A DNA stretch of 29,038 nucleotides from Ruminococcus sp. UBA1409. Its GTDB lineage: Bacteria > Bacillota > Clostridia > Oscillospirales > Ruminococcaceae. How positions within the stretch are numbered: the stretch's first letter is position 1; every line of letters starts with the position of its first letter. The notes beneath the pieces are model-generated. The model was not told where the DNA came from. It searched no databases and saw only the letters and a list, made by a program, of their open reading frames with translations. The position numbers and the translations under genes are program-made. Of the stretch, positions 8,766 to 16,589 are shown one piece after another. The stretch is taken from NCBI GenBank assembly GCA_002305045.1, contig DBPX01000019.1, forward strand, positions 1 through 29,038. The letters run 5' to 3'.

Positions 8766-8797
8766 GCGTCCCGGGATATCCCTCGGGACGCTTCTTT
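8766..8797 (+). terminator. Terminator after phoR
   Basis: GCGTCCCG (8766-8773) pairs perfectly with CGGGACGC (8784-8791), followed by TTCTTT. It closes the pst-pho cluster. Confidence 0.8.
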
Positions 8798-8832
8798 GAT
8801 TAAAAAAATAAATTTTACCGCTTATTTGGCTA

Positions 8833-8861
8833 TTGATTTTTTCCTCGGCATGGTGTATAAT
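8833..8861 (+). promoter_or_regulatory. Promoter of the cohesin/dockerin cluster
   Basis: TTGATT at 8833-8838 and TATAAT at 8856-8861, with a 17-bp spacer. It is the only good promoter before the cohesin-dockerin gene at 8966 and leaves a leader of about 100 nt. Confidence 0.65.
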
Positions 8862-8965
8862 TATCAGAACTAATGGTTATTATGCGCCCGGACCGGCAGG
8901 TCTGGACACTAGGGCTTGGTCTGCGGATTCTGTGGGCAGAACGCAGTTGTCAATGGAGGAATGTT

Positions 8966-9715
8966 ATGAAAAGAATAGTAGCAGTGCTGCTTGCGGCTTT
9001 GCTGACGGCGGCTTGCCTGCCGCTTGGCGCCACAGCGGCTAACAGCGGAGTAGAGGTCGTCGTGACGGCTGATAAGAGCTTTGCAAAGCCCGGGGAGACG
9101 GTTTCGTTCACCGTTACCCTGAAGCAGACCGGGAGCTATACCGTCGGAGGCATGGCGTTCAGTCTTGAAATACCTGACGGGCTTACCTATGTAAAAGGCT
9201 CCGGCACGGTCCCCCAGGGGCTGAACGAGAAGCTAGGGCAGTATATGACCGCCTTTGAGGACTCCACCCTGGTGTTCGTATCGGGAGGAGCCGGAAGGTA
9301 TCAGGGAACACACGATTTAGTCCTTCTCACCTTTAGCTGCACGGCGGACGAAAATGCCGACGGCGATTTTTCGGTCACCCTGTACAACAGCTACAGCAAG
9401 CTCAGCGGAAGCGTAGATATGGTCGCCCCGGTTGACAGCCAGGGGAACATCGCAACCATTCCCACCACGGTGACAGCCGCCTCTGTACGAGTCGGGACAT
9501 ATGTCTGCGGCGATGTCAACGGGGACGGAAAAATCAACGGCACCGACCTGATTCTTCTCGGAAGATATATTCTCGAGTGGAATCCCAGCGGTTTCATCGA
9601 GGCGGCGGCCGATGTCAACGGGGACGGAAGAATCAACGGCACCGATTTGATTGTCCTAGGAAGGCATCATCTCGGATGGAGAGGCTATGAAAGTCTGCCG
9701 TATACTGCGTCCTGA
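8966..9715 (+). CDS. Secreted cohesin-dockerin protein
   Basis: A 249-residue exported protein. Signal peptide: 1-25 (MKRIVAVLLAALLTAACLPL, then ATA-type cleavage). A cohesin-like beta-sandwich covers about 27-155: VVVTADKSFAKPGETVSF, then SLEIPDGLTYVKG. The C-terminus (about 181-238) is a type I dockerin with two EF-hand-like calcium loops, DVNGDGKINGTDLI (183-196) and DVNGDGRINGTDLI (216-229), each followed by LLGR or VLGR. In cellulosomes cohesins receive dockerins, so a protein holding one of each could act as an adaptor, as small scaffoldins of ruminococci do. The start is ATG 8966 after GGAGGA; upstream in-frame codons fall in the leader. The next gene lies 39 bp on and also starts with a cohesin-like domain, so the two may be cotranscribed. 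Partner specificity is unknown. Confidence 0.85.
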   Translation: MKRIVAVLLAALLTAACLPLGATAANSGVEVVVTADKSFAKPGETVSFTVTLKQTGSYTVGGMAFSLEIPDGLTYVKGSGTVPQGLNEKLGQYMTAFEDSTLVFVSGGAGRYQGTHDLVLLTFSCTADENADGDFSVTLYNSYSKLSGSVDMVAPVDSQGNIATIPTTVTAASVRVGTYVCGDVNGDGKINGTDLILLGRYILEWNPSGFIEAAADVNGDGRINGTDLIVLGRHHLGWRGYESLPYTAS

Positions 9716-9754
9716 CGGCGTTAATATAAAATTTGTGAAAGGAAGAGCGTGATT

Positions 9755-12202
9755 ATGAAAAAGCTGCTTGTGATAATTACCGCACTCGTTATGGCTGCTG
9801 CGGTCTCGGCAAATCTTTTTGCCGTAGGCGATAGCCTTACTCTGTCGGTGTCGGTCGATAATAACACTCCCAACAGAGATGAAGAGATAACCCTTACTGT
9901 AAGCCTTGATAGCAACCCCGGACTTATTTATTTGGGCTTTGATTTTGAGTTTGACATAGCTGCGCTGGAATTTGTAAGCCTTGATAACGGCAACACCTTT
10001 GATTCAAAAGGACTGCTTTTTAACTATCAGCAATCCTCGGATAAGTCAAATCCGAGGGGAATGTTTAATTTTTACGACGCCAGCCAGAATCTTACAAATA
10101 CAGGAACCCTCCTGACGATAAAGTTCAAGGTTCTCGACACTGCCGCCTTTAATAACACAGATATAAAATTCAATGTCAACGAGAGCTACAACTATGTTTT
10201 GAATTCGCTTACTGTTGACACGATTGACGCCGTCACCCTGACGGTATCCTGCGACCATGCGGCGGCAGCGCTTACCCCCGCCAAGGAAGCCGACTGCACC
10301 AACAAGGGCAACACCGCCTACTGGTCCTGCGCCACCTGCGGCAAGTTCTTCAGCGATAGTAACAACGCAGTAGGAAGCGAGATAGAAGAAAACTCCTGGG
10401 TTACCTCAGCTCTTGGGCATGACCTTACCAATCATCCCGAGGTCCCCGCAACCTGCCAGGCAACAGGCACTATAGAGTACTGGAGCTGTTCAAGATGCCG
10501 TAAGAACTTCTCTGACTCTGAGGGAAAAACCGAGGTCGATGACCTTACAATCCCTGTTGCTGACCACACTCACGACCACTATGAATATAGTGACGCCGAG
10601 CACTGGTCTGTATGTAAGGACTGCAATAGCGAAATCTTGGGCACAAGAGCCGCTCATGATACTGACGCCGTCACTCCCGGAAAGGAGCCTACCTGTACGG
10701 AGCCTGGCTTCAGCGAAGAAAAGAGCTGCTCTGTCTGCGGCAAGGTAGTCGAGGCTTCAAATCAGGTTCCGGCTAAAGGCCACTCGATGACCTTTACCCA
10801 CGCTAAGGCGGCTACCTGCACCGAGGACGGCAACAAGGAATACTATGAGTGCCAGGTCTGCTCCGAGCTGTACTGGGATGATCAGGGCAGCAAGCCTATA
10901 ACAGACAGCACCTACATAATAGGAAAGCTCGGCCATAATATGACCGCATACCCCGAGATCAAGCCCACCTGCTCTGTTGCAGGAAACAGCGCATACTGGC
11001 ACTGCTCAAGATGCGATAAGTACTTCTCCGACGCTATGGGCAATACTGAAATCGCAAAGGACAGCTGGGTTATATCTGCTACCGGCGAGCATGTCGACGC
11101 TGACGGCGAGTGGGAGACTGACGCAGATTATCACTGGCACACCTGCGGCTGCGGAACCGAGTTTGACAAGGCTTCCCACTCAGGAGGAGAGGCTAACTGC
11201 AAAAATCCTGCTGTCTGCGAGACCTGCGGCAAGTCCTACGGAAGCGTAGACCCTGACAATCACGCAGGAAACACCTACCTTGTCGGTGAGAAGGAGGCTA
11301 CCTGCATCGAAAAGGGCTACACAGGAGACACCTACTGCTCCGACTGCAACACCAAGCTTCAGGACGGCACTGAAATCGCAATGCTTGCGCATACCGAGAG
11401 CGACTGGATGACCGACGATAGCGAGCATTGGAAGGAGTGTACCGTCTGCCACAAGGACATCGACGGCACAAGGGGCGCTCACAACAAGGATCTAACCGTT
11501 CCCGGTCAGGCGCCCACCTGCACCGAGCCTGGCTTCAGCGAGGCTAAGAAGTGCTCTGTCTGCGACAAGATAGTCGAGGCTTCAAATCAGGTTTCGGCTA
11601 CAGGCCACTCGATGACCTTTACCGACGCTAAGGCGGCTACCTGCACCGAGTACGGCAACAGCGCTTACTACTACTGCTCAAACTGCAGCAAGTATTTCTC
11701 CGACAACGCCGGAAATAACGAGATAGCGGCAAACTCCTGGGTTATAAACAAGCTCCCGCACAACTACCAGAACGGCTACTGCACCGTCTGCGGAGTCGCC
11801 GAGCCTAAAGATAACTATCCTCAGGCGTATATTTACCTCAACGACTCCTTCCACGGAATAGTCGGACTCGCAGGAGCCATGGTTCCTCAGCCCCATATCC
11901 AGGACGCTGTTGGAACATACAGGGACGCTCAGTATGAGTGGCATGTATGCTCGGTCTGCGGATATGTCTTTGGTAAGACCGAGATAGCAAACGAGGAGGT
12001 AATAATCACCGAGCCAGAGGAGATTGTAATCGAGGAGCCGGTACAGTCCGGCGACTCCGACGAGGACAGCTCCGCAGACTCTGCGCAGGATGTAACCGTC
12101 AGCGAGCCGAATCCCGTCACCTCCGTGACGGTCGGCGCAGGCTCACTGCTCGCAGCAATAGCCGGCCTCACCTTAATGGCGCTAAGAAAAAGGTCCAAAT
12201 AA
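9755..12202 (+). CDS. Surface protein: cohesin-like domain plus Cys-rich repeats
   Basis: An 815-residue predicted surface protein. Signal peptide: about 1-23. A cohesin-like/carbohydrate-binding-like beta domain spans about 24-168 (LTLSVSVDNNTPNRDEEITL, YLGFDFEFDIAALEFVSL). Then come many repeats of the form H...T-C-t..G...Y-w-C..C-.k.F-s-D, with about 14 CxxC-type pairs such as CATCGKFF, CSRCRKNF, CSVCGKVV, CSNCSKYF and one CGCG. These are common in large exported proteins of gut Clostridia; whether they bind zinc or form disulfides is unknown. An acidic linker precedes a C-terminal hydrophobic segment and RKRSK tail (about 790-815), an anchor without LPXTG. ATG 9755 is preferred over an upstream GTG because AAAGGAAG is better spaced from it. 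A 135-bp stretch is duplicated 825 bp apart inside the gene. Confidence 0.8.
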   Translation: MKKLLVIITALVMAAAVSANLFAVGDSLTLSVSVDNNTPNRDEEITLTVSLDSNPGLIYLGFDFEFDIAALEFVSLDNGNTFDSKGLLFNYQQSSDKSNPRGMFNFYDASQNLTNTGTLLTIKFKVLDTAAFNNTDIKFNVNESYNYVLNSLTVDTIDAVTLTVSCDHAAAALTPAKEADCTNKGNTAYWSCATCGKFFSDSNNAVGSEIEENSWVTSALGHDLTNHPEVPATCQATGTIEYWSCSRCRKNFSDSEGKTEVDDLTIPVADHTHDHYEYSDAEHWSVCKDCNSEILGTRAAHDTDAVTPGKEPTCTEPGFSEEKSCSVCGKVVEASNQVPAKGHSMTFTHAKAATCTEDGNKEYYECQVCSELYWDDQGSKPITDSTYIIGKLGHNMTAYPEIKPTCSVAGNSAYWHCSRCDKYFSDAMGNTEIAKDSWVISATGEHVDADGEWETDADYHWHTCGCGTEFDKASHSGGEANCKNPAVCETCGKSYGSVDPDNHAGNTYLVGEKEATCIEKGYTGDTYCSDCNTKLQDGTEIAMLAHTESDWMTDDSEHWKECTVCHKDIDGTRGAHNKDLTVPGQAPTCTEPGFSEAKKCSVCDKIVEASNQVSATGHSMTFTDAKAATCTEYGNSAYYYCSNCSKYFSDNAGNNEIAANSWVINKLPHNYQNGYCTVCGVAEPKDNYPQAYIYLNDSFHGIVGLAGAMVPQPHIQDAVGTYRDAQYEWHVCSVCGYVFGKTEIANEEVIITEPEEIVIEEPVQSGDSDEDSSADSAQDVTVSEPNPVTSVTVGAGSLLAAIAGLTLMALRKRSK
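10700..11659 (+). repeat. Internal duplication in the Cys-rich protein gene
   Basis: Positions 10700-10834 recur at 11525-11659, offset exactly 825 bp (275 codons), with only scattered differences over 135 bp. Both copies encode EPGFSE..k.CSVC.K.VEASNQV, then GHSMTF and KAATCTE. Weaker similarity continues upstream of each copy, so an array block seems to have been duplicated as a unit, probably recently. Confidence 0.8.
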
Positions 12203-12227
12203 TTTAAATTGAAATTTCTCCCTGCCC

Positions 12228-12259
12228 GAGGCGTCCAAGAGGCTCCCTGAGGCAGGGAG
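12228..12259 (+). terminator. Candidate terminator hairpin
   Basis: CTCCCTGCC (12228-12236) pairs perfectly with GGCAGGGAG (12251-12259). The following sequence lacks a clean U-tract (TGCATTAAGAGTATATTTTG), so termination is possible but not certain. A second stem, CCCGGA/TCCGGG (12323-12328 and 12340-12345), lies further into the gap before the next gene. Confidence 0.5.
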
Positions 12260-12374
12260 TGCATTAAGAGTATATTTTGATTTAGGTCAGGGCGGCTTTA
12301 TGTCTTTCCTGCCCTTAATCTGCCCGGAGCCGTCAGGCGTCCGGGAGGCAAAACCCACCAAATGAGATTTACAG

Positions 12375-12995
12375 ATGCTAAAAAGGCTTATTTCGGCTGC
12401 CGCAGCCCTCACGATGGAGCTCATCCTGACGGCTTCACTGCTAGGAGCGGATGCCGGCACAGGCGTTGTAGAGTCCACCGAGACCGTCACCGGCAGCTTT
12501 TCCTGCAGCTTTGTTGACAACGATTACGACACCAACCTCACCGGGGTGTCCGGCATCGGCACAAAAAACACCTGGGGGATGGATTTTCCCGTCATAGACG
12601 AGCTTGAGCTTCCGTCCTCTGTTAAGACCCTTAACTACAGGGTGCTTGCAAACTGCACCGGGCTTACAAAGCTTGTAGTCCCCGCATCGGTTACCTCGAT
12701 AAACGAAAACGCCTTCGACTTCACAACAGGCGTCACGCTTCATGTATACTCCGGCTCCTACGCTCTTGACTGGGCGAAGTCGCACAGCGTGAGCTACTAT
12801 CTTATAGACCCTCCCGCAGGGGACTCAAACCGTGACGGCGTGGTGGATTCATCCGAGCTTGAGAGGATTCTTATGCACATCCTCGGGCTGAGCCTTATAT
12901 CCCAGCCTGACGGCGACCCGGCTGACGGCAACAGGGATGTCAGCATAGATATAAGAGACTTTAATCTTGCCTACTATGAAATGACAAGAGGATAG
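12375..12995 (+). CDS. Secreted leucine-rich-repeat protein with C-terminal dockerin
   Basis: A 206-residue exported protein: signal peptide about 1-27, then a short BspA-type (LRR_5-like) leucine-rich region at about 74-133 (DELELPSSVKTLNYRVLANC, TKLVVPASVTSINENAF). A dockerin-like module at about 146-205 has calcium-loop sequences DSNRDGVVDSSEL and DGNRDVSIDIRDF, the second divergent. The dockerin suggests it docks onto a cohesin-bearing surface protein such as those just upstream. The start at ATG 12375 lacks a convincing Shine-Dalgarno sequence, so the true start may differ; the signal peptide directly after it supports this choice. Function beyond surface attachment cannot be read from the sequence. 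Confidence 0.72.
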   Translation: MLKRLISAAAALTMELILTASLLGADAGTGVVESTETVTGSFSCSFVDNDYDTNLTGVSGIGTKNTWGMDFPVIDELELPSSVKTLNYRVLANCTGLTKLVVPASVTSINENAFDFTTGVTLHVYSGSYALDWAKSHSVSYYLIDPPAGDSNRDGVVDSSELERILMHILGLSLISQPDGDPADGNRDVSIDIRDFNLAYYEMTRG

Positions 12996-13000
12996 ATTAA

Positions 13001-13065
13001 GACCTGCATGGCAAAAAGCTGTGCAGGTCGAAGCTTATATAGCCTCCCTCAGCTCCATCGGGAGG
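13001..13065. terminator. Hairpins between convergent genes
   Basis: GACCTGCA (13001-13008) pairs with TGCAGGTC (13022-13029), and CCTCCC (13043-13048) with GGGAGG (13060-13065). They sit between the + strand dockerin gene and the - strand ZIP gene, where a bidirectional transcription stop is expected. U-tracts are weak on both strands. Confidence 0.4.
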
Positions 13066-13099
13066 TGCGTGACTGCCTGCCTTTAGGAGGTCCCGAAGG

Positions 13100-13894
13100 C
13101 TACCCAAGTGCGACATCAAGGAGCATCATAAGAGAAAAGCCGAGGACGATTCCCATAGTTCCAAGATAGGGCGACCGGGAGCCATCCGACTCGCACTCCG
13201 GGATAAGCTCATGCACGGCGACGACTATCATAGCGCCCGCCGCAAAGGAAAGAGCAAAGGGCAAAAGGCTGCTCACCGCCGAGACTGCCGCTGCGCCGAT
13301 TACTCCGGCTACAGGCTCGACCATGCCGGACGCCTGACCGATAAGAAAGCTTTTAGGCCTCGAAATGCCCTCCCGTCTTAACGGCAGGGAGACGGCGGCG
13401 CCCTCGGGAAAGTTCTGGACGGCTATTCCAAGAGCAAGGACGGTAGCTCCAGTGAGCGCCTCTGCGTCAAAGGACGCCCCGAGCGCTCCGAAGGCGACTC
13501 CAACCGCAAGCCCCTCCGGGATGTTGTGCAGGGTTATTGAGAGCACCATAAGCGAGGCTCTGTTCCCTTGCTTTTCGGAGCTGTGCCTTTTTCTCCGAAG
13601 GTATCCTGAGAGGCAGTCCATGGCGTACATAAACCCGGCTCCCGATAAAAAGCCTGCCGTGGCAATCAGCCAGGGAGCCGTCATCCCGCTCAGCCTTGCC
13701 CTCTCGACTGCGGGGCTTAAAAGCGACCAGAAGCTCGCCGATATCATAACTCCTGCGGCAAAGCCCAGAAGAAGCCGGGAGCTTTGGGCGTCCGCCTTTT
13801 TGTATATAAAAACCGCTGCGGCTCCGATGGCGGTGAAAAGCCATGTGACCGTGGTTGCCGCAAGAGCGTATAGGATATTGCTCAAATAAATCAT
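13100..13894 (-). CDS. ZIP-family divalent metal transporter
   Basis: A polytopic membrane protein of 264 residues in the ZIP (Zrt/Irt-like, ZupT/GufA branch) family, which imports zinc and sometimes iron or manganese. About eight hydrophobic segments are visible. TM4 holds the metal-site motif HNIPEGLAVG (His123 to Glu127), TM5 carries QNFPEG (160-165), and a VAVHELIPE motif lies near the C-terminus. The loop after TM3 is short and basic (GYLRRKRHSSEK). The start ATG has AGGTGAGG ahead of it on the minus strand. It is transcribed divergently from trmO, about 100 bp away. I see no clear metal-regulator operator, so the substrate metal remains open. Confidence 0.9.
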   Translation of the reverse strand: MIYLSNILYALAATTVTWLFTAIGAAAVFIYKKADAQSSRLLLGFAAGVMISASFWSLLSPAVERARLSGMTAPWLIATAGFLSGAGFMYAMDCLSGYLRRKRHSSEKQGNRASLMVLSITLHNIPEGLAVGVAFGALGASFDAEALTGATVLALGIAVQNFPEGAAVSLPLRREGISRPKSFLIGQASGMVEPVAGVIGAAAVSAVSSLLPFALSFAAGAMIVVAVHELIPECESDGSRSPYLGTMGIVLGFSLMMLLDVALG

Positions 13895-13997
13895 TCCTCA
13901 CCTAATTGTCTAGCTGCAAAATTTTCATCCGGCGAAATCGCATTCTCGGATAATATCTATTTTATTCAGAGCACGGCAATCTGTGAAAGGAGTATTC

Positions 13998-14684
13998 ATG
14001 GAGTACAGCATTAAACCGATAGCGCATATAGAAAACGACTTTAGCTGCAAGTTTGGAATCCCGAGGCAGAGCGGAATCCTTGACACGCTTAACTCAAGGA
14101 TAATTATGGAGCCGGAATTTAGAAGCCCGGAGGCGTTCAGAGGCATCGAAGAGTTTTCCCACCTCTGGCTTCTGTGGAGGATAACTCTTGACGAGTATCA
14201 CGGCTTCAGGGCGACCGTCCGTCCGCCGAGACTGGGAGGGAACAAAAGGCTAGGAGTCTTTGCGACTAGGTCCCCCTACAGACCCAATTCAATAGGTCTT
14301 AGCTCGGTCAGGCTTGTCGGGGTGGAAATAGACTCCGGCAGGGGACCTATTCTGACAGTCGCCGGTGCCGACCTTGTAAGCGGCACCCCGATTCTTGACA
14401 TCAAGCCCTACATTAGCTACACCGACTCCCACCCTGACGCTAGGTGCGGCTTCTCGGAGAGGGTAATGGGTCACGAGCTTGAGGTGATCATCCCCGAGGA
14501 GCTAAGAAAAATAATACCTCCCGACAGGCAGGGGGCGTTAATCAGCATATTAAAAAACGACCCAAGACCGGGCTATCACAAAGACCCCGAGAGGGTCTAC
14601 AGCTTTGAATTTGCCGGTCTTGGGATAAGCTTTTATGTCAGCGGCGGGGTCCTGACGGTAATAAGGATTGCTCCTTTATCTTAG
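13998..14684 (+). CDS. trmO: tRNA (N6-threonylcarbamoyladenosine37-N6)-methyltransferase TrmO
   Basis: TrmO (TsaA/YaeB, UPF0066) is the SAM-dependent enzyme that methylates t6A37 in certain threonine tRNAs. The family's hallmark beta-barrel core is plain at about residues 75-103: RPPRLGGNKRLGVFATRS, then PYRPNSIGLS. Earlier come GIPRQSG (20-26) and EEFSHLWLLW (51-60); DPRPGYHKDP marks the C-terminal domain. The length is 228 residues, normal for bacterial TrmO. ATG 13998 follows GAAAGGAG at good spacing; a GTG at 13983 would overlap that site and was rejected. Its 3' end overlaps the convergent aminotransferase by nine bases. Confidence 0.93.
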   Translation: MEYSIKPIAHIENDFSCKFGIPRQSGILDTLNSRIIMEPEFRSPEAFRGIEEFSHLWLLWRITLDEYHGFRATVRPPRLGGNKRLGVFATRSPYRPNSIGLSSVRLVGVEIDSGRGPILTVAGADLVSGTPILDIKPYISYTDSHPDARCGFSERVMGHELEVIIPEELRKIIPPDRQGALISILKNDPRPGYHKDPERVYSFEFAGLGISFYVSGGVLTVIRIAPLS

Positions 14685-15863
14685 CTCGCTTACCGTCTCG
14701 GCGAGAAGCCTAATGCCCTTGTCTATTTCGCTGTCCGAGGGCATAGAGTAGTTTAGTCTGAAGGAGCGTGTAGGCTCGCTTTCGTCGGGCAGGAACGCCG
14801 TCCCCGGGACTACAAAGACATTTTTCTCGGCGGCGAGGCTGACAAAGTCGGAGAGCCTTATGCCCTCGGGGAGGGTACACCAAAGAAAGATTCCGCCCTC
14901 CGGCCTGGTGTAGCTGACATCCTTTGGCATATACCTGTCAAGAGCCTCCAGCATGACCGTCGCCTTATGTCGGTAAAGCTCCCTGATTTTGAGTATGTGC
15001 TTCTCCAAGTCGCACTCCTTTATGAATTTGGCGGTGACCATCTGGAAGAACACATTGGTGTGGACATCCTCGACCTGCTTAGCGACGACTATCTTTGAGA
15101 CTATCTCTTTGTTGGCTGTAAGAGTGCCTATTCTTATTCCGGCGGAGAGTATCTTTGAGAACGACCCGCAGTAGACCACCCTGCCGTCCGAATCGAAGCT
15201 CTTATAGGTGGGGACATCCTCGCCGGTGAACCTTAAATCGCCGTAGGGATTGTCCTCTATGATTATGATATCATACCTTCTTGCAAGCTCGTAGACCGCC
15301 CTTCTGTTCTCGAGGGTGGAGGTTATTCCCGAGGGATTCTGGAAGGAGGGTATGGTGTAAAGGAGCTTCACCCTTTCATTCTCGCTGAGGATTTTTTCAA
15401 GAGCCGCAGTATCTATTCCGTTTTCGCAGAGCGGGACGCCCATAAGCCTAGCCCCTAGCGAGCGGAAGGCGTTAAGAGCGCCTATGAAGCTGGGATTCTC
15501 GCAGACTACAATGTCCCCCTCGGAGCAAAAGACCTTGCAGGTAAGCTCTATTCCCTGCTGACCGCCCGTCACGATGATGGTGTCGTCGTCACAGGAGCCA
15601 ATCCCGTAGACGGTCTTTAGCCTCCTGGAGACAAGCTCCCTAAGCTCTGTATACCCCTCGGTGACGCCGTACTGAAGCGCAGTCACCGGCTGATTTGTGA
15701 GTATATCGTCCGTAAGCCTTTTAATGTCCGAAATCGGGAAGGACTCGGGGCTTGGGTTTCCTGCGGCAAAGCTTATCGAGCCGGGAGTCCCCAGGCTCTT
15801 GAAAATCTCCCTTATGGCGGAGGGCTTCATAACTCTTAGCTTCTCGCTGAAATTGTAGTTCAT
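14676..15863 (-). CDS. PLP-dependent aminotransferase, class I/II (2-aminoadipate/LysN-like)
   Basis: A fold-type I PLP aminotransferase of 395 residues, cytosolic. The Schiff-base lysine is Lys237 in GSFSKILSAGIRIG; the PLP-ring region is IIEDNPYGDLRF (about 202-212), and FQNPSG (174-179) and the GGQQGIEL segment (100-107) bind substrate and phosphate. The SFAAGNPSPESFP start and the overall pattern match the LysN/KAT II group, often annotated 2-aminoadipate or aromatic/branched-chain transaminase. These enzymes are broad, so the amino acid cannot be named. It overlaps trmO tail to tail. Upstream is a good promoter (TTTACA-17-TATAAT on the minus strand) preceded by three 15-bp repeats, which suggests specific regulation. 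It could supply the last step of the branched-chain pathway proposed for the far end of the window, but nothing here links them directly. Confidence 0.88.
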   Translation of the reverse strand: MNYNFSEKLRVMKPSAIREIFKSLGTPGSISFAAGNPSPESFPISDIKRLTDDILTNQPVTALQYGVTEGYTELRELVSRRLKTVYGIGSCDDDTIIVTGGQQGIELTCKVFCSEGDIVVCENPSFIGALNAFRSLGARLMGVPLCENGIDTAALEKILSENERVKLLYTIPSFQNPSGITSTLENRRAVYELARRYDIIIIEDNPYGDLRFTGEDVPTYKSFDSDGRVVYCGSFSKILSAGIRIGTLTANKEIVSKIVVAKQVEDVHTNVFFQMVTAKFIKECDLEKHILKIRELYRHKATVMLEALDRYMPKDVSYTRPEGGIFLWCTLPEGIRLSDFVSLAAEKNVFVVPGTAFLPDESEPTRSFRLNYSMPSDSEIDKGIRLLAETVSELR

Positions 15864-15929
15864 CTAAAACACATCCTTGCTGTCGGTTTTCGGGTCGCTT
15901 CCGGCCCTGCCGTATTATTTTATCCTACC

Positions 15930-15958
15930 ATTATACCACCCGTCCTGCGATTTGTAAA
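15930..15958 (-). promoter_or_regulatory. Promoter of the aminotransferase gene
   Basis: Read on the minus strand, TTTACA (complement of 15953-15958) and TATAAT (complement of 15930-15935) are separated by 17 bp. The -35 end touches the three 15-bp repeats. Confidence 0.7.
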
Positions 15959-16002
15959 TACGCTTATGCGAAATGCGCCTATGCGAAATACGCCCATGCG
16001 AT
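15958..16002 (-). repeat. Three tandem 15-bp repeats upstream of -35
   Basis: Three contiguous units at 15958-15972, 15973-15987 and 15988-16002 follow the + strand pattern ATRCGCYYATGCGAW. Each unit contains a small inverted repeat, CGC-NNNN-GCG. They directly abut the -35 of the minus-strand aminotransferase promoter, the usual place for activator binding. In one frame they would encode repeated SH.RI, but that frame has no ribosome binding site, so I read them as DNA sites. Confidence 0.6.
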
Positions 16003-16141
16003 ACTATTGCAAGAAAACTCGGGAGGGCGCCATAGCTTATGACTCCAACGGCATGAAGGAGGATAATTTTCCTATCCGATATTATGCCGTGAGGTGCCAT
16101 GCCGGCGGATCTCATCCTAAAATCCCGTTTCACTGTTGAAT
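16003..16141. other. Non-coding gap left of the repeat
   Basis: No credible gene is visible. The stretch lies between the 15-bp repeats and the first 126-bp direct repeat. Its composition resembles the chromosomal backbone rather than the AT-rich insert. Confidence 0.4.
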
Positions 16142-16267
16142 GGGAACAAAAAAGCCCTTAAAGCTGTAATAATTCTTGACGTCCGCATTTTAAGATGGTA
16201 TATTCATCTTAGCTGATATAACGCCCTGCCGCCATAAGTCCGGCGGAGGATGGTATCGCTACTAAAT
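16142..16267 (+). repeat. Direct repeat copy A (promoter plus hairpin leader)
   Basis: A 126-bp block repeated at 17808-17933 with only four substitutions (after AAGCCC, in the -35, in the -10, and in GATATWAC). It contains a promoter, TTGACG (16176-16181) and TATATT (16199-16204) with a 17-bp spacer, followed by a hairpin leader: CCU-G-CCGCC pairs with GGCGG-AGG, flanked by GATA/TATC. Compared with copy B, each promoter hexamer has lost one consensus base, so this copy is probably weaker. Sequence identity ends abruptly at 16267, where the AT-rich insert begins. Confidence 0.85.
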
Positions 16268-16268
16268 T

Positions 16269-16589
16269 AGACCACATCAAAATGTACATATGTCATTTGA
16301 AATGGCAAAAAAAGCAATCGACTTATATTTTTTAAATTCCGCTTATATAAAGCAAAAATCCATAAGCTTTTACGGTGGAGAACCATTACTTGAATTCGAT
16401 TTAATTAAGCAATGTGTTGAGTATAGTTGCAGTAAATGTAGTAGCAATAATATCGAGTTTCATATGACTACTAATGCATCGCTGCTAACTGAAGATATGT
16501 TGAGATTTTTTCATAAACATAACTTTTATATTACTATTAGTATTGATGGACATGAAGAATATCACAATAAAAACCGGAAGTTTTATTAG
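16269..16589 (+). pseudogene. Radical-SAM peptide-maturase remnant
   Basis: An open frame from 16269 (from 16290 if ATG-initiated) encodes the middle of a radical-SAM/SPASM-type maturase: MSFEMAKKAIDLYF, then ISFYGGEPLLEFDLI, HMTTNASLLTEDM and ITISIDGHEEYHNKNRKF. In this family the CxxxCxxC iron-sulfur motif lies just before the RxHxx..MSFE region. Here that part is missing: the homologous frame RPHQNVH begins right at the edge of direct repeat A, with a stop just upstream inside the repeat. The C-terminal part is also absent; the frame ends at TAG 16587-16589 immediately after NRKF. With no cluster motif it cannot be a working radical-SAM enzyme. It is a relic of a RiPP-type (modified peptide) locus. 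Confidence 0.75.

Noticed and set aside
10250..11960. CRISPR-like repeat array
   Set aside because: The periodicity comes from protein repeats in one long open frame; repeat and spacer lengths are not constant and no cas genes are nearby.
15915..16133. Minus-strand frame encoding repeated SH.RI
   Set aside because: A GTG start with no ribosome binding site; it covers the aminotransferase promoter and its 15-bp repeats, which explain the periodicity.
16142..16267. Known riboswitch class in the repeated leader
   Set aside because: I compared it by eye with TPP, fluoride, preQ1, guanidine, THF, ZTP and cyclic-di-GMP cores; none of their conserved cores is present.
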